From positions 1 through 22,053 of the forward strand of contig PWEU01000404.1 of assembly GCA_003554005.1 (NCBI GenBank): 22,053 bases of DNA. Direction: 5' to 3'. Positions 8,618 through 15,760 of this stretch are shown piece after piece (position 1 is the first letter of the stretch; every line of letters starts with the position of its first letter). The notes below the pieces were generated by a model. It saw only the letters and a program-made list of their open reading frames with translations. It searched no databases and was not told the DNA's origin. This DNA is from Nitriliruptoraceae bacterium (GTDB taxonomy: Bacteria; Actinomycetota; Nitriliruptoria; Nitriliruptorales; Nitriliruptoraceae). The position numbers and the translations under genes are program-made.

Positions 8618-9580
8618 TCAGTCGGAAGTCGGCTGGCGATCGGGGTCAGCCCCGGCCGTCCCGGCGGCCCCGGACGTCTCGGGGGCCCCGGCCGTCCCGG
8701 CGGCCCCGGCCGTCTCGGGGTCGAGGGCGGCCATCCGCGCGAGCGTGGCCTCGTTGCGGAGGCGTCGGGCGGCGGTGTCCTCGGCCTCTTTGGCGGCGGC
8801 CCAGCGCAGGAACAGCGTGGCGATGATGGCCCACAGCACGAACCCGCCGCCGACGTTCATGACGATCCCGGCGGCCTGCTGGTCAGCGGTCGGGTCGAAG
8901 CCGAGCCACAGCGGCGGCGCCAGCTCGTACAGCCCGTACAACGGCAGAGGCGAGAAGGTGAGGAAGGCGGCCGGCACGAACATCAGCACCGACGAGGCGA
9001 ACAGGTAGAAGGCGCGCAGCGGCTCCTCGATCACGTTCTCCGCGGGCACCTTCTGCATCGCCGGCCACCACCAGATGAGGGCGGCGCCGAGGTGCAGCAC
9101 GTCCACGCCGAAGGAGCCGAGCTGGGTGACCTTCAACGTGTCGACGGTGATCGGCAGGGGGGTACCGAACAGGACCGCGTTGAACACCAGCAGGGCGATC
9201 GGCCAGCTGGTCACCGTCGCCAGGACCTGTCGCCGGCGCGAGCCGTCGGGGAACCAGCGCGTCACCAACCAGTCGGGCAGACCGGCCAGCAGCAGGGGCG
9301 CGGCGACGAAGGTGTAGACGATGTAGCGGGCGATCCCGACCGTGGCGAGGTAGCCGACACCGAGCTGTCCGATGGGCCACTCGGAGACCAGGAACAGCGC
9401 CAGGACCCCCAGGACCCAGCGGCGCAGCAGCTTGGGGTCGACGGCCCGGCCGTCGCGGCGGTGGGCGAGGACGTAGCCGCCGATGAAGGTCGCTGCCATC
9501 ACCCACACCCCGATGAACGGCGTGTAGCGCCAGGTCCAGATCTGGCCCGGGGTGGACGAGCACCACCAGGCGACGTTCAC
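8618..9580 (-). CDS. ctaG: caa3-type CtaG family cytochrome c oxidase assembly protein
   Basis: 320 residues, GTG start. The preceding SCO-like gene ends in TGA inside this start (GTGA, 4-bp overlap), with GGAGG about 7 bases upstream. It is a polytopic membrane protein with about seven hydrophobic segments up to residue 265. Family signatures include NAVLFGTPLP, LIWWWPAMQKVP, AFLTFSPLPLYGLYE and DQQAAGIVMNVGGGF. Members of this family (B. subtilis CtaG type, unrelated to Cox11) are needed for assembly of the CuA/CuB-containing oxidase. Its place after two copper chaperones fits that role. The last ~50 residues are a charged, then Ala/Gly/Thr-rich tail containing a duplicated 12-residue unit. 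The stop faces the carboxylase stop only 12 bp away. Confidence 0.88.
   Translation of the reverse strand: MNVAWWCSSTPGQIWTWRYTPFIGVWVMAATFIGGYVLAHRRDGRAVDPKLLRRWVLGVLALFLVSEWPIGQLGVGYLATVGIARYIVYTFVAAPLLLAGLPDWLVTRWFPDGSRRRQVLATVTSWPIALLVFNAVLFGTPLPITVDTLKVTQLGSFGVDVLHLGAALIWWWPAMQKVPAENVIEEPLRAFYLFASSVLMFVPAAFLTFSPLPLYGLYELAPPLWLGFDPTADQQAAGIVMNVGGGFVLWAIIATLFLRWAAAKEAEDTAARRLRNEATLARMAALDPETAGAAGTAGAPETSGAAGTAGADPDRQPTSD
8650..8720 (-). repeat. Two-copy 36-bp repeat in the ctaG tail
   Basis: Bases 8650–8684 and 8686–8720 match over 35 bp with one mismatch (period 36 bp). They encode two copies of a 12-residue Ala/Gly/Thr/Pro-rich unit in the cytoplasmic-like C-terminal tail. Confidence 0.85.
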
Positions 9581-10251
9581 GACCCCTCCTCCACGATCCG
9601 GGGCAGGTCCGCGATCCAGTCCGAGCGGCGTGCGCCGAAGGGCCAGGTGCGCAGCGCCTGGCCGTCGGCATCGAAGCCGATCACCTGGGCCGGGTGTCCG
9701 ATCAGGTCGCCCTCTCCGCGGGGATCCGCGCCCTCCACCACGGGGCCGGGGAGGTCGAGCTGCGCGAGCGCGTCCTCCACCACCGCGAGGCCCCCGTGGA
9801 GCCCGACGATCCGGCGGGAGAAGTTGGCCAGGTAGTCATCGATCCGCTCCGGGGTGTCCCGATCGGGATCGACCGAGACGAAGACCACGTCGAGGTCGTC
9901 GAAGGAGACCCCGGCGGTTCCCATGGCCGACGCGATGGCGGCGAGGTGGATCGGGCAGATGTCGGGGCAGCTGGTGTAGCCGAAGAACAGCAGCGTCGGC
10001 GTGCCGGTGAAGGCCTCGTGCAGTGCGACCGCATCCCCCTGGGTGTCGAGGAGCGTGGCCTCGGGCACGGTGCGTTCCCGCTCGAGCGGGATACCCCGCC
10101 AGCCGTCGGGGCCGGGCTCGAGCCCCTGGGCGGCGATGGCGGTCGCGCTGGCCGGACCGCAGGCCACCGCCAGGAGGCCGGCGACCAACAGCAACGCCAG
10201 GGTGCGCACAGGGGGGCGTTGGGTGGACCGGTCAGATCTCGGGGAGGACAC
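9577..10251 (-). CDS. SCO1/SenC/PrrC family copper chaperone, lipoprotein
   Basis: 224 residues, GTG start with GAGGAG 8 bases upstream; that Shine–Dalgarno overlaps the stop region of the PCu(A)C gene. The N-terminus has Arg residues, a hydrophobic stretch (LALLLVAGLLAVAC) and a Cys suited to lipid attachment. The thioredoxin-like domain holds the copper motif SCPDICP (CxxxC), VFVSVDPDRDTPERI, and a downstream His (LIGHPAQVIGF) in the position of the third Cu ligand. SCO proteins deliver copper to the CuA site of cytochrome oxidase subunit II or reduce its cysteines, outside the membrane. It overlaps ctaG by 4 bp, so the two are probably co-translated. Confidence 0.92.
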   Translation of the reverse strand: MSSPRSDRSTQRPPVRTLALLLVAGLLAVACGPASATAIAAQGLEPGPDGWRGIPLERERTVPEATLLDTQGDAVALHEAFTGTPTLLFFGYTSCPDICPIHLAAIASAMGTAGVSFDDLDVVFVSVDPDRDTPERIDDYLANFSRRIVGLHGGLAVVEDALAQLDLPGPVVEGADPRGEGDLIGHPAQVIGFDADGQALRTWPFGARRSDWIADLPRIVEEGS

Positions 10252-10263
10252 GGGGAGTGCTCC

Positions 10264-10791
10264 TCAGGCGTCGGGATCGTCGAGGGCGTCCTCGGCGAGG
10301 TCCAGCAGGTCGCGGACCTCGGAGGTGGTCGTGATCGGCTCGGAGCGGTCGAAGCGCAGGGTCAGCTCGAAGGTGGCGCCGAGCACCACCTCGTCGTCGG
10401 GGGCGATCATCATCAGGTGGAGGCCGCCGGGGCGGAAGCGTACGGTCTCCCCCGCGGGGAGCGGTACCTCCTCCAGCGACACCATCGTGGCCCGGTCGTC
10501 GGCGATCCGGGTCTCGTGCAGCTCGATCCCGACGGCCGCGTCGGTGTCGACCGCGACCAGGGCGTCGTCGCCGTCACCGCGGTTGGTGATGGCCAGCACG
10601 ATCTGGGAGCTGCCGGCCAGCGGCACCGCAGCCTGCGCGGCGTTCACCTCCAGCTCGGGGGTCCCAGCGGCGCCGCAGGCACCGGCGAGCAGCGCGAGCC
10701 CGACCAGCGACGCGGACACCGCCATCCGACGGGCCTGCGACGGCCCTTTGTCACGCCGCGGGCGTCGTGGAGCGGCTGGGGATCGGACCAC
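10264..10791 (-). CDS. PCu(A)C-type periplasmic copper chaperone, lipoprotein
   Basis: The domain carries the Cu(I) motif: His in ELHET, Met in ATMVSLEEV, and HLMM (HxM) about 20 residues later. The signal peptide is ARRMAVSASLVGLALLAGAC, with Cys as lipidation site. The start is uncertain. GTG at 10791 has GGAGGG about 11 bases upstream and is chosen here. ATG at 10725 gives a shorter, cleaner signal peptide. A GTG at 10854 would add an Arg/Pro-rich N-terminus and lacks a Shine–Dalgarno. PCu(A)C proteins pass Cu(I) to SCO or directly to cytochrome oxidase, and here the SCO-like gene follows 12 bp downstream. The Asp/Glu-rich C-terminal tail is an extension of the core domain. Confidence 0.88.
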   Translation of the reverse strand: MVRSPAAPRRPRRDKGPSQARRMAVSASLVGLALLAGACGAAGTPELEVNAAQAAVPLAGSSQIVLAITNRGDGDDALVAVDTDAAVGIELHETRIADDRATMVSLEEVPLPAGETVRFRPGGLHLMMIAPDDEVVLGATFELTLRFDRSEPITTTSEVRDLLDLAEDALDDPDA

Positions 10792-10863
10792 GATGCGCGG
10801 TGCCCTCCGGGACGCGGGTCTCCATGGTGCCCTGTCCCGCGCTGTCCGTCGCACCCGGGCCGA

Positions 10864-12456
10864 TCACCAGGTCGCCAGCACCTGGGCCGCCAGGATCTTC
10901 GCCACGAAGGTCGGCGGGAACAGCAGGGCGTAGGCGAGGTTGACCCGGTCATCGCCGTCGGTGCGTTCGATCGCGAAGGCGAGGATGGCGGGTTGGTTCT
11001 GGCCCCCGGCCAACGTGCCGGCGGTCCGCGGACCGCCGAGCTCCAGGCGGCGCGCGAGCAGCAGCAGGGCCAGCGCCATCGCTATGGTCAGCACCGCCCC
11101 GAGGCCGAACAGCTGCAGGCCCCGGGGTGAGCCGAGCGCCGAGGCCAGGTCGGGGCCCGCGCCCAGCCCCACGGTCGCCAGGAACAGCAGCACCCCGAAC
11201 TGTCGCAGCGCCTGGTTCGTGGCGTAGGGCAGCTGCCAGGTGATGGGTCCCACACGGCCCACACGACCGAGGACGAGCCCGACGAGCAGGGGGCCTGCCG
11301 CCGTGCCGAGTGCCAGGGTCGGCCCGGGGAGCGGGATGGGGACGAGGCCAAGCGCCAGACCGAGCAGCAGACCGAGGGAGAACCCGATCGGGTCGGCCAC
11401 GACCACCGCCCGTTCTGAGTCGCCGAGCTCGGTCACGACCTCGTGGAGGCGGTCGCGGGGTGCGACCACGCGGATCCGGTCGCCGAGCTCGACGGTCAGG
11501 TCCGGACGGGCGACGACGTCGACGTCGCCGCGGCGCACGAAGCCGGCGACGGCATCGAAGCGGTCGAGGTCGAGGTCCGCGACCCGAGCGCCGGCGTAGC
11601 GGGCGTTGGACAGCACGACCCGTTGGAAGTCCACCTGGGGGCGATCCAGGGGCAGGTCGTCGTGGGCGAGGTGGCCGACGTGGTCGGTGAACGCCGCCAG
11701 GACGGGTGCGGGACCGATCACGGTCAGCAGATCGCCCGGTCGGGGGGTGTCGTCGTCGGAGGGGGTCCACTGGTCGCCCTCCCGGTAGAGGCGGGTGAAC
11801 ACGAGCTCCGCGCCGCCGAAGGAGCGCAGGTGCTCGAGCGACGGTAGGTCCTCGACCGTGACCTCGATCGTGCGGTAGGCGGCGGTGTGCGGCGGCTCGC
11901 GGTCCTCCTCGGTCGGCCGGCGGCGGCTCCAGGCCTGTCCGGCCACGATCGCCAGCAGCACGCCCACGATGCCGAAGGGGTAGGAGATCGAGAAGCCGAC
12001 GACCGGGGCGGTGGATCCGGTGGCCTCCACCGCGGCCGCGACACCGGGGGTGTTGGTCATCGCGCCGGCGTACACCCCGGCGACCTCGGCCGGGTCGAGC
12101 CCCATCGCCCGGCCGAGCCCGGCGGCCAGCGCGGCGACCGTGATCAGCACCAATACCGCCGCCACGATCGTGCGGGCGTTGCGCCTGAGCCCGCTGAAGA
12201 AGGACGGGCCGCCCGCCAGCCCGATCGTGTAGGCGAACAGGGTCAGCCCCAGGGTCCCCAGCAGGTCGGGCACGATGTCCGCGACGCCCGGCAGCAGGGC
12301 CGACAGGGCCAGGCCCGCGAACAGCGCTCCAGCCGGTCCGAGGCTCACGCCCGCGACCCGGATCGCCCCGAGCAGCGTGCCCAGGGTGAGCACCAGGAAC
12401 AGCACCATCAGCGGCGACGCGGTCAGCACATCGGTCACGGCGTTGGCGGCGTTCAT
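10864..12456 (-). CDS. AspT/YidE-like transporter with two RCK_C domains
   Basis: About 530 residues from ATG 12456; the frame also allows GTG at 12510 or 12465. The shorter start is preferred because family members begin just before the first membrane segment (TASPLMVLFLVLTLG), and a −10-like TAGCCT lies right before 12510, which would put 12510 at about the transcription start. Architecture: about five N-terminal membrane segments with GAMTNTPGVAAA, two TrkA_C/RCK_C domains in the middle (about residues 195–360), then about five more membrane segments (GVLLFLATVGLGAGPDL). This matches the aspartate:alanine antiporter family of secondary transporters; the substrate cannot be read from sequence. 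It lies upstream of the copper-chaperone genes on the same strand, but no Cu-binding motif is obvious in it. Confidence 0.85.
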   Translation of the reverse strand: MNAANAVTDVLTASPLMVLFLVLTLGTLLGAIRVAGVSLGPAGALFAGLALSALLPGVADIVPDLLGTLGLTLFAYTIGLAGGPSFFSGLRRNARTIVAAVLVLITVAALAAGLGRAMGLDPAEVAGVYAGAMTNTPGVAAAVEATGSTAPVVGFSISYPFGIVGVLLAIVAGQAWSRRRPTEEDREPPHTAAYRTIEVTVEDLPSLEHLRSFGGAELVFTRLYREGDQWTPSDDDTPRPGDLLTVIGPAPVLAAFTDHVGHLAHDDLPLDRPQVDFQRVVLSNARYAGARVADLDLDRFDAVAGFVRRGDVDVVARPDLTVELGDRIRVVAPRDRLHEVVTELGDSERAVVVADPIGFSLGLLLGLALGLVPIPLPGPTLALGTAAGPLLVGLVLGRVGRVGPITWQLPYATNQALRQFGVLLFLATVGLGAGPDLASALGSPRGLQLFGLGAVLTIAMALALLLLARRLELGGPRTAGTLAGGQNQPAILAFAIERTDGDDRVNLAYALLFPPTFVAKILAAQVLATW

Positions 12457-12514
12457 GGCGTTCACGTCGGTTCCGTGGGCGTGGGCAACCTGACAGCGGG
12501 TGGGCGACACACCG

Positions 12515-12520
12515 AGGCTA
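12515..12520 (-). promoter_or_regulatory. Putative −10 element of the transporter–copper operon
   Basis: On the minus strand this reads TAGCCT (TANNNT). A start site 6–7 bases downstream would fall near 12508, leaving a leader of about 50 bases before ATG 12456. No convincing −35 was seen. Confidence 0.35.
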
Positions 12521-12547
12521 GGCCGGGCGGACGCGGTACACGCGCAC

Positions 12548-12572
12548 GGTGTCGGACGGTGGGTCCGGCACC
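12548..12572 (-). terminator. Inverted repeat downstream of the protease gene, possible terminator
   Basis: Arms 12548–12557 and 12563–12572 pair over 10 bp with one imperfect position (G·U in one orientation, A·C in the protease orientation) around a 5-base loop. It starts 13 bases after the protease stop. There is no U-tract, so it is at best a non-canonical GC-rich terminator. Confidence 0.4.
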
Positions 12573-12585
12573 TGGGGCATGACCC

Positions 12586-15174
12586 TCACGGCTGGCGGAA
12601 GACGATCGTCTCGTCGGCGTTGCCCCCGGCGTGCTCGGACCGCAGCAGCCAGCGGCCGTCGCGGACGATGGCGGGGGTAGCACGGTCGTCACCGGTCCAG
12701 TCCCCGGTGACGGGGGTGTCGCCGGCCAGGACGCGGCCGTAGACGTAGCTCAGGTCGGCCGCCCCGCCTGCCAGTTCGTTGCGGAGCAGCCAGCGACCAT
12801 CGCGCACGACGCCGACGGTGTCGCGGCCGCTGGCGTCCCAGTCGCCCCACAGCGGGAGGTCGCCGCGCGTGAGGCGGCCGTAGACGAAGAGGCGGTCGGC
12901 GTTCCCGCCGCTCTGCTGGAACCTGAGGTGCCACTCGCGGTCACGGACGATCCCGGGCAGATCGCGGGAGCCGCCGGTCCAGGCCCCGGCGATCGGCACG
13001 TCGCCACGGGTGACCCGGCCGTAGATGAAGCTGCGCGACGCGGCCCCGCCCCGCAGCCGGTCGTTGAGCAACCAGGTGCCGTCACGGATCACCGAGACCG
13101 TGTCGGCACCGTCACCGTTCCAGTCGGCAACGATGGGGACGTCGCCGGGGCGGCCGTAGGTGTAGCGGATGACCTTCCCGTCGGCCGTCCGCAACCTGAC
13201 CTGCCCGTCGCACCACCAGCCGATGCCGTCGCGCCCCGACGCCTCCCAATCACCGGTCAGGGCGGTGCAGGTGCCGGGGTTGCGCCTCGGCTCGGCGGTA
13301 CGCGCGTTCGACGTGGCCGATCGGTTGTTGGCTCCGTCGGTGGCGGTGACGCAGTAGCGGTAGACCGTGCCGTTGGTCAGCCCCTCGTCGGAGGTGCTGG
13401 TGGGCGTGCCCGTCCACACCACCGGGGAGGAAACGGAGCAGGTGCTGGCGGTCGTCCGGTGGAGGCGGTAGGTGATCGGGCCGGTCGGGTCGGTCGCCGC
13501 GGACCACTGCAGGTCGACCGAGCGGTCACCGGCTGCCGACCGCCCGAGTCGGGGTGCTGGTGGCGGGCTGGTGTCCCGGGCGGTGACGGTCAGCACGTTC
13601 GAACGGTCCGAGGTGACGTCGTCACCGTCGATGGCGTACACGCAGTATCCGTAGGTGCGCCCGTGGGTCAGGCCGGTGTCGGTGTAGCTGCGGTCGGTGA
13701 AGGTGGTGGCGGCATCCGGGATCCGTGGTGAGGTGTCGTCGCAGACACCGCTGGTCGAGCGGTGCAGCGCGTAGCGGTACCCGCTTCCGGACCCGCCCGA
13801 GGTCGCGGACCAGTTCAGCGAGGTGGCCAGGTCCCCGGCGGTGCCCGTGAGCGTCACCGCGGTGGGCGCGTCCGGTGCGACGTCCGGGAGGGGGTCGGGG
13901 TCACCATCGCCGCCATCAGGGTCGCCGGGCTCGAAGTCGGTACCCCCCGGCACGATGCCAGGCGCGGAGACCAGGCCAGATGCGACCCAGCCGAGGGGGT
14001 CGGCGGTGTCCATCGCGCGACCGCGAAGCTGCTCGGGGGCGAGGGACGGATCATCGTCGTAGGCCAGGGCGAGCAGCCCGGTCACGAACGGCGCGGCGGA
14101 GGAGGTGCCGCAGTAGGAGTTGAAGGCACCCGTGGTGGGCTGCGCGACGTTGCACCCGGGGGCGGCGACGTCGACCTGCGGACCGAAGGTCGACCAGTCG
14201 TAGCGGGTCCCGCCGGGAGCCGCCGCCGCGACCGACAGCACCTCCGGGTAGGCGGCCGGGTACAGCACCGTCGTCTCGCCGCTGTTGCCGGCCGAGGCGA
14301 CGACCGTGACGCCGTTGGCCCGCGCGTGCAGCACCGCGTCGCGCATCACGGCGTTACCGGCGACGCCGCCGGCTGAGATGCTGACCAGCTCGGCGCCGTT
14401 GTCGACGGCCCAGCGCAGGCCGTTCGCCAGCTGCGACATGGTCCCGCTGGCCTGATCGCTGAGCACCTTCACCGGCAGGATGCGGCAGCCCCAGCACTGC
14501 CCGGCGAAGCCAGCGCCGTTGTCACCCCTGGCGGCGATGACGGTGGCCGCCTGGGTCCCGTGGCCGTTGCCGTCGGTCGTGTCGTCACCACCGGTCTGGG
14601 CGTTGAAGCCGGGCAGGACGCGTCCGGCGATCTCCGAGGTGACGGTCACGCCGGTGTCGAGCACCCCGATCAGGGGAGCGCGGCCGGCGCCGATCGTGAC
14701 GTCCCACGCCGAGGGCATGGCCGTCTCGATCTGCCCCCACTGGAACTGCCAGAGGGGATCGTTCGGCACCCGGGCGATCGTGGTGACCGGGTCGGGCTCC
14801 GCTGCCCCCGCCAGGCCGGCTGCGACCACAGCGTCGGCGATCGCGGACATCTCCTGCAGCGTCACGGTCCGGTCCAGTTCCACGACGATGGACCCGTCGT
14901 GGAGCCGATCGACCTGGCGGCCGCCGGTTGCCGCCTCCACACTGCGGGCCGCCGTGGTCCCGGCGCTCAGCCCCTGGGTCTCCGCTGGAGTGACGACCAA
15001 CCGCCGGGTGCGCTGGAGGTCGGCCTCGGTGACGTCCGCGGTCGCGACCGGCGCGGCGTCGACCCGGTCGGCGCGGGGCGGCGCCTGCGCGTTGGCCGAG
15101 GGCAGTTCGCCCACCATCAGGCACAGCGCCAGCAGGACCAGCAGGGTCGTCAGGCGTCGGGACCGGGCGGTCAC
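12586..15174 (-). CDS. Secreted subtilisin-like (S8) serine protease with Fn3-like domains and C-terminal repeats
   Basis: 862 residues from GTG 15174, chosen because a Sec signal peptide (TARSRRLTTLLVLLALCL…ANAQA) begins there. The same frame is open to 15423, but that extension has no signal or domain and runs into the divergent gene. After a propeptide-like region (about 40–150), the catalytic domain has Asp173 (VLDTGV), His205 (NGHGTQ) and Ser358 (GTSSAAP). A Gly/Asp/Pro-rich linker follows, then two Fn3-like domains (about residues 455–635), each with paired Cys. Five WLL/YGR-type repeats form the end. This is an exported, probably calcium-tolerant peptidase; the C-terminal repeats may bind glycan or cell surface (inference). 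It has its own promoter region and no operon partner. Confidence 0.9.
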   Translation of the reverse strand: MTARSRRLTTLLVLLALCLMVGELPSANAQAPPRADRVDAAPVATADVTEADLQRTRRLVVTPAETQGLSAGTTAARSVEAATGGRQVDRLHDGSIVVELDRTVTLQEMSAIADAVVAAGLAGAAEPDPVTTIARVPNDPLWQFQWGQIETAMPSAWDVTIGAGRAPLIGVLDTGVTVTSEIAGRVLPGFNAQTGGDDTTDGNGHGTQAATVIAARGDNGAGFAGQCWGCRILPVKVLSDQASGTMSQLANGLRWAVDNGAELVSISAGGVAGNAVMRDAVLHARANGVTVVASAGNSGETTVLYPAAYPEVLSVAAAAPGGTRYDWSTFGPQVDVAAPGCNVAQPTTGAFNSYCGTSSAAPFVTGLLALAYDDDPSLAPEQLRGRAMDTADPLGWVASGLVSAPGIVPGGTDFEPGDPDGGDGDPDPLPDVAPDAPTAVTLTGTAGDLATSLNWSATSGGSGSGYRYALHRSTSGVCDDTSPRIPDAATTFTDRSYTDTGLTHGRTYGYCVYAIDGDDVTSDRSNVLTVTARDTSPPPAPRLGRSAAGDRSVDLQWSAATDPTGPITYRLHRTTASTCSVSSPVVWTGTPTSTSDEGLTNGTVYRYCVTATDGANNRSATSNARTAEPRRNPGTCTALTGDWEASGRDGIGWWCDGQVRLRTADGKVIRYTYGRPGDVPIVADWNGDGADTVSVIRDGTWLLNDRLRGGAASRSFIYGRVTRGDVPIAGAWTGGSRDLPGIVRDREWHLRFQQSGGNADRLFVYGRLTRGDLPLWGDWDASGRDTVGVVRDGRWLLRNELAGGAADLSYVYGRVLAGDTPVTGDWTGDDRATPAIVRDGRWLLRSEHAGGNADETIVFRQP
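12589..13254 (-). repeat. Five tandem ~47-residue repeats at protease C-terminus
   Basis: Each unit begins GDW or a close variant, continues with …RD…VRDG.WLLR, a Gly/Ala-rich turn, then YGR…GDxP. Units are about 42, 47, 47, 47 and 39 residues. The first is the most divergent and has a Cys; the last lacks the YGR…GDxP tail. The pattern is like FG-GAP/VCBS-type propeller blades. Confidence 0.8.
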
Positions 15175-15227
15175 CAGCCCTGTGTCGCGCGTCAACGGGT
15201 GCGGCCTCTCGGGTCTGGAGCTGCCAC

Positions 15228-15233
15228 GATAGG
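15228..15233 (-). promoter_or_regulatory. Weak −10-like element upstream of the protease gene
   Basis: The minus strand reads TATCGT, giving a predicted leader of about 45–50 bases before GTG 15174. No −35 was recognised, so support is limited to position and the TANNNT form. The rest of 15175–15313 is the divergent promoter region. Confidence 0.25.
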
Positions 15234-15283
15234 CCCAGGCGAAGGGCTCGGCCACCGCAGGCCGTCTCACCCTGCTGTGGGCG

Positions 15284-15294
15284 CGTAGGCTACG
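15284..15294 (+). promoter_or_regulatory. −10 element within a small palindrome, upstream of the small membrane protein
   Basis: TAGGCT at 15286–15291 is a good actinobacterial −10. It sits in the palindrome CGTAG-G-CTACG (15284–15294). The predicted start site near 15298 leaves a leader of about 16 bases containing AGGAG at 15302–15306. It shares GCGTAGGYT with two other promoters in the window. Confidence 0.45.
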
Positions 15295-15313
15295 AGGGCG
15301 CAGGAGCGGGCAG

Positions 15314-15613
15314 ATGGACACGCTGAGCACGACCGGCTCCGCCGTGGCGTTGCTCTTCGGTCTCGCCCTCGTGGGCGTCGGCGCCGTCGGCGCCACGATG
15401 ACCCAACGCCACCTCGACGACATCGGACGCTCCCGCTGGGCGCTCCTGGCGCTGGTGCCCTACGGGGTCCTCGTCGGTGCCGGGGCCTCCCTGGTGCGGG
15501 GCTGGGACCTCGTCGCCTCGCTGCTGGTCGGGGCGGTGCTGCTGCCGCTGGTCGGCGTCGTGGGTCGGCTGGTGGAGGTCCGCAGGGCGCGGCGTGCCTC
15601 GCGGCGCGGCTGA
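15314..15613 (+). CDS. Small membrane protein of unknown function
   Basis: 99 residues. The ATG is preceded by AGGAG at 7 bases and by a −10 TAGGCT. Three hydrophobic stretches are visible: about residues 8–29, 43–60 and 65–83. A short polar loop (TQRHLDDIGRSRW) separates the first two and a basic tail (EVRRARRASRRG) follows the third, so the C-terminus is probably cytoplasmic. I do not recognise a family. It is divergent from the protease and 147 bp ahead of the ABC transporter, which has its own promoter-like element, so a functional link to either is not shown. Clear start signals and a membrane-type composition argue that it is real. Confidence 0.7.
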   Translation: MDTLSTTGSAVALLFGLALVGVGAVGATMTQRHLDDIGRSRWALLALVPYGVLVGAGASLVRGWDLVASLLVGAVLLPLVGVVGRLVEVRRARRASRRG

Positions 15614-15701
15614 GCAGTGGGCGGTCGTGGCCGGCGCCCTCCATCCCGAGGGGGACCCACGGTTCCTCCGCCAGGACGACGGCACGGACCCCTGGGGTGC
15701 G

Positions 15702-15750
15702 TAGGTTCGGGTTGGTAGCCGACCGGCCCTCCTCCGGCCGGCCCGAACCT
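15702..15750 (+). promoter_or_regulatory. −10 element overlapping a long inverted repeat, upstream of the ABC transporter
   Basis: TAGGTT at 15702–15707 is −10-like. It overlaps the left arm (15703–15711, AGGTTCGGG) of a perfect 9-bp inverted repeat whose right arm is 15742–15750. A second stem (15723–15728 with 15736–15741, 7-base loop) is nested inside, directly against the right arm. It could be an operator or a leader structure. Confidence 0.45.
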
Positions 15751-15760
15751 CGGAGCCCCC

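Noticed and set aside
8594..8621. CTGACC…GGTCAG inverted repeat between the convergent stops as a bidirectional terminator
   Set aside because: Only 6 bp with a 16-base loop and no T-tract; expected by chance in GC-rich DNA.
9694..11130. 478-codon plus-strand frame antisense to the copper genes
   Set aside because: It overlaps three genes with clear families (SCO, PCu(A)C, transporter) and has shadow-type composition.
12631..13731. 366-codon plus-strand frame over the protease repeats
   Set aside because: Gly/Val/Ala-rich antisense of the repeat region; no motif or start signal.
15175..15423. N-terminal extension of the protease to 15423
   Set aside because: It would bury the signal peptide 83 residues inside the protein and overlap the divergent membrane-protein gene.
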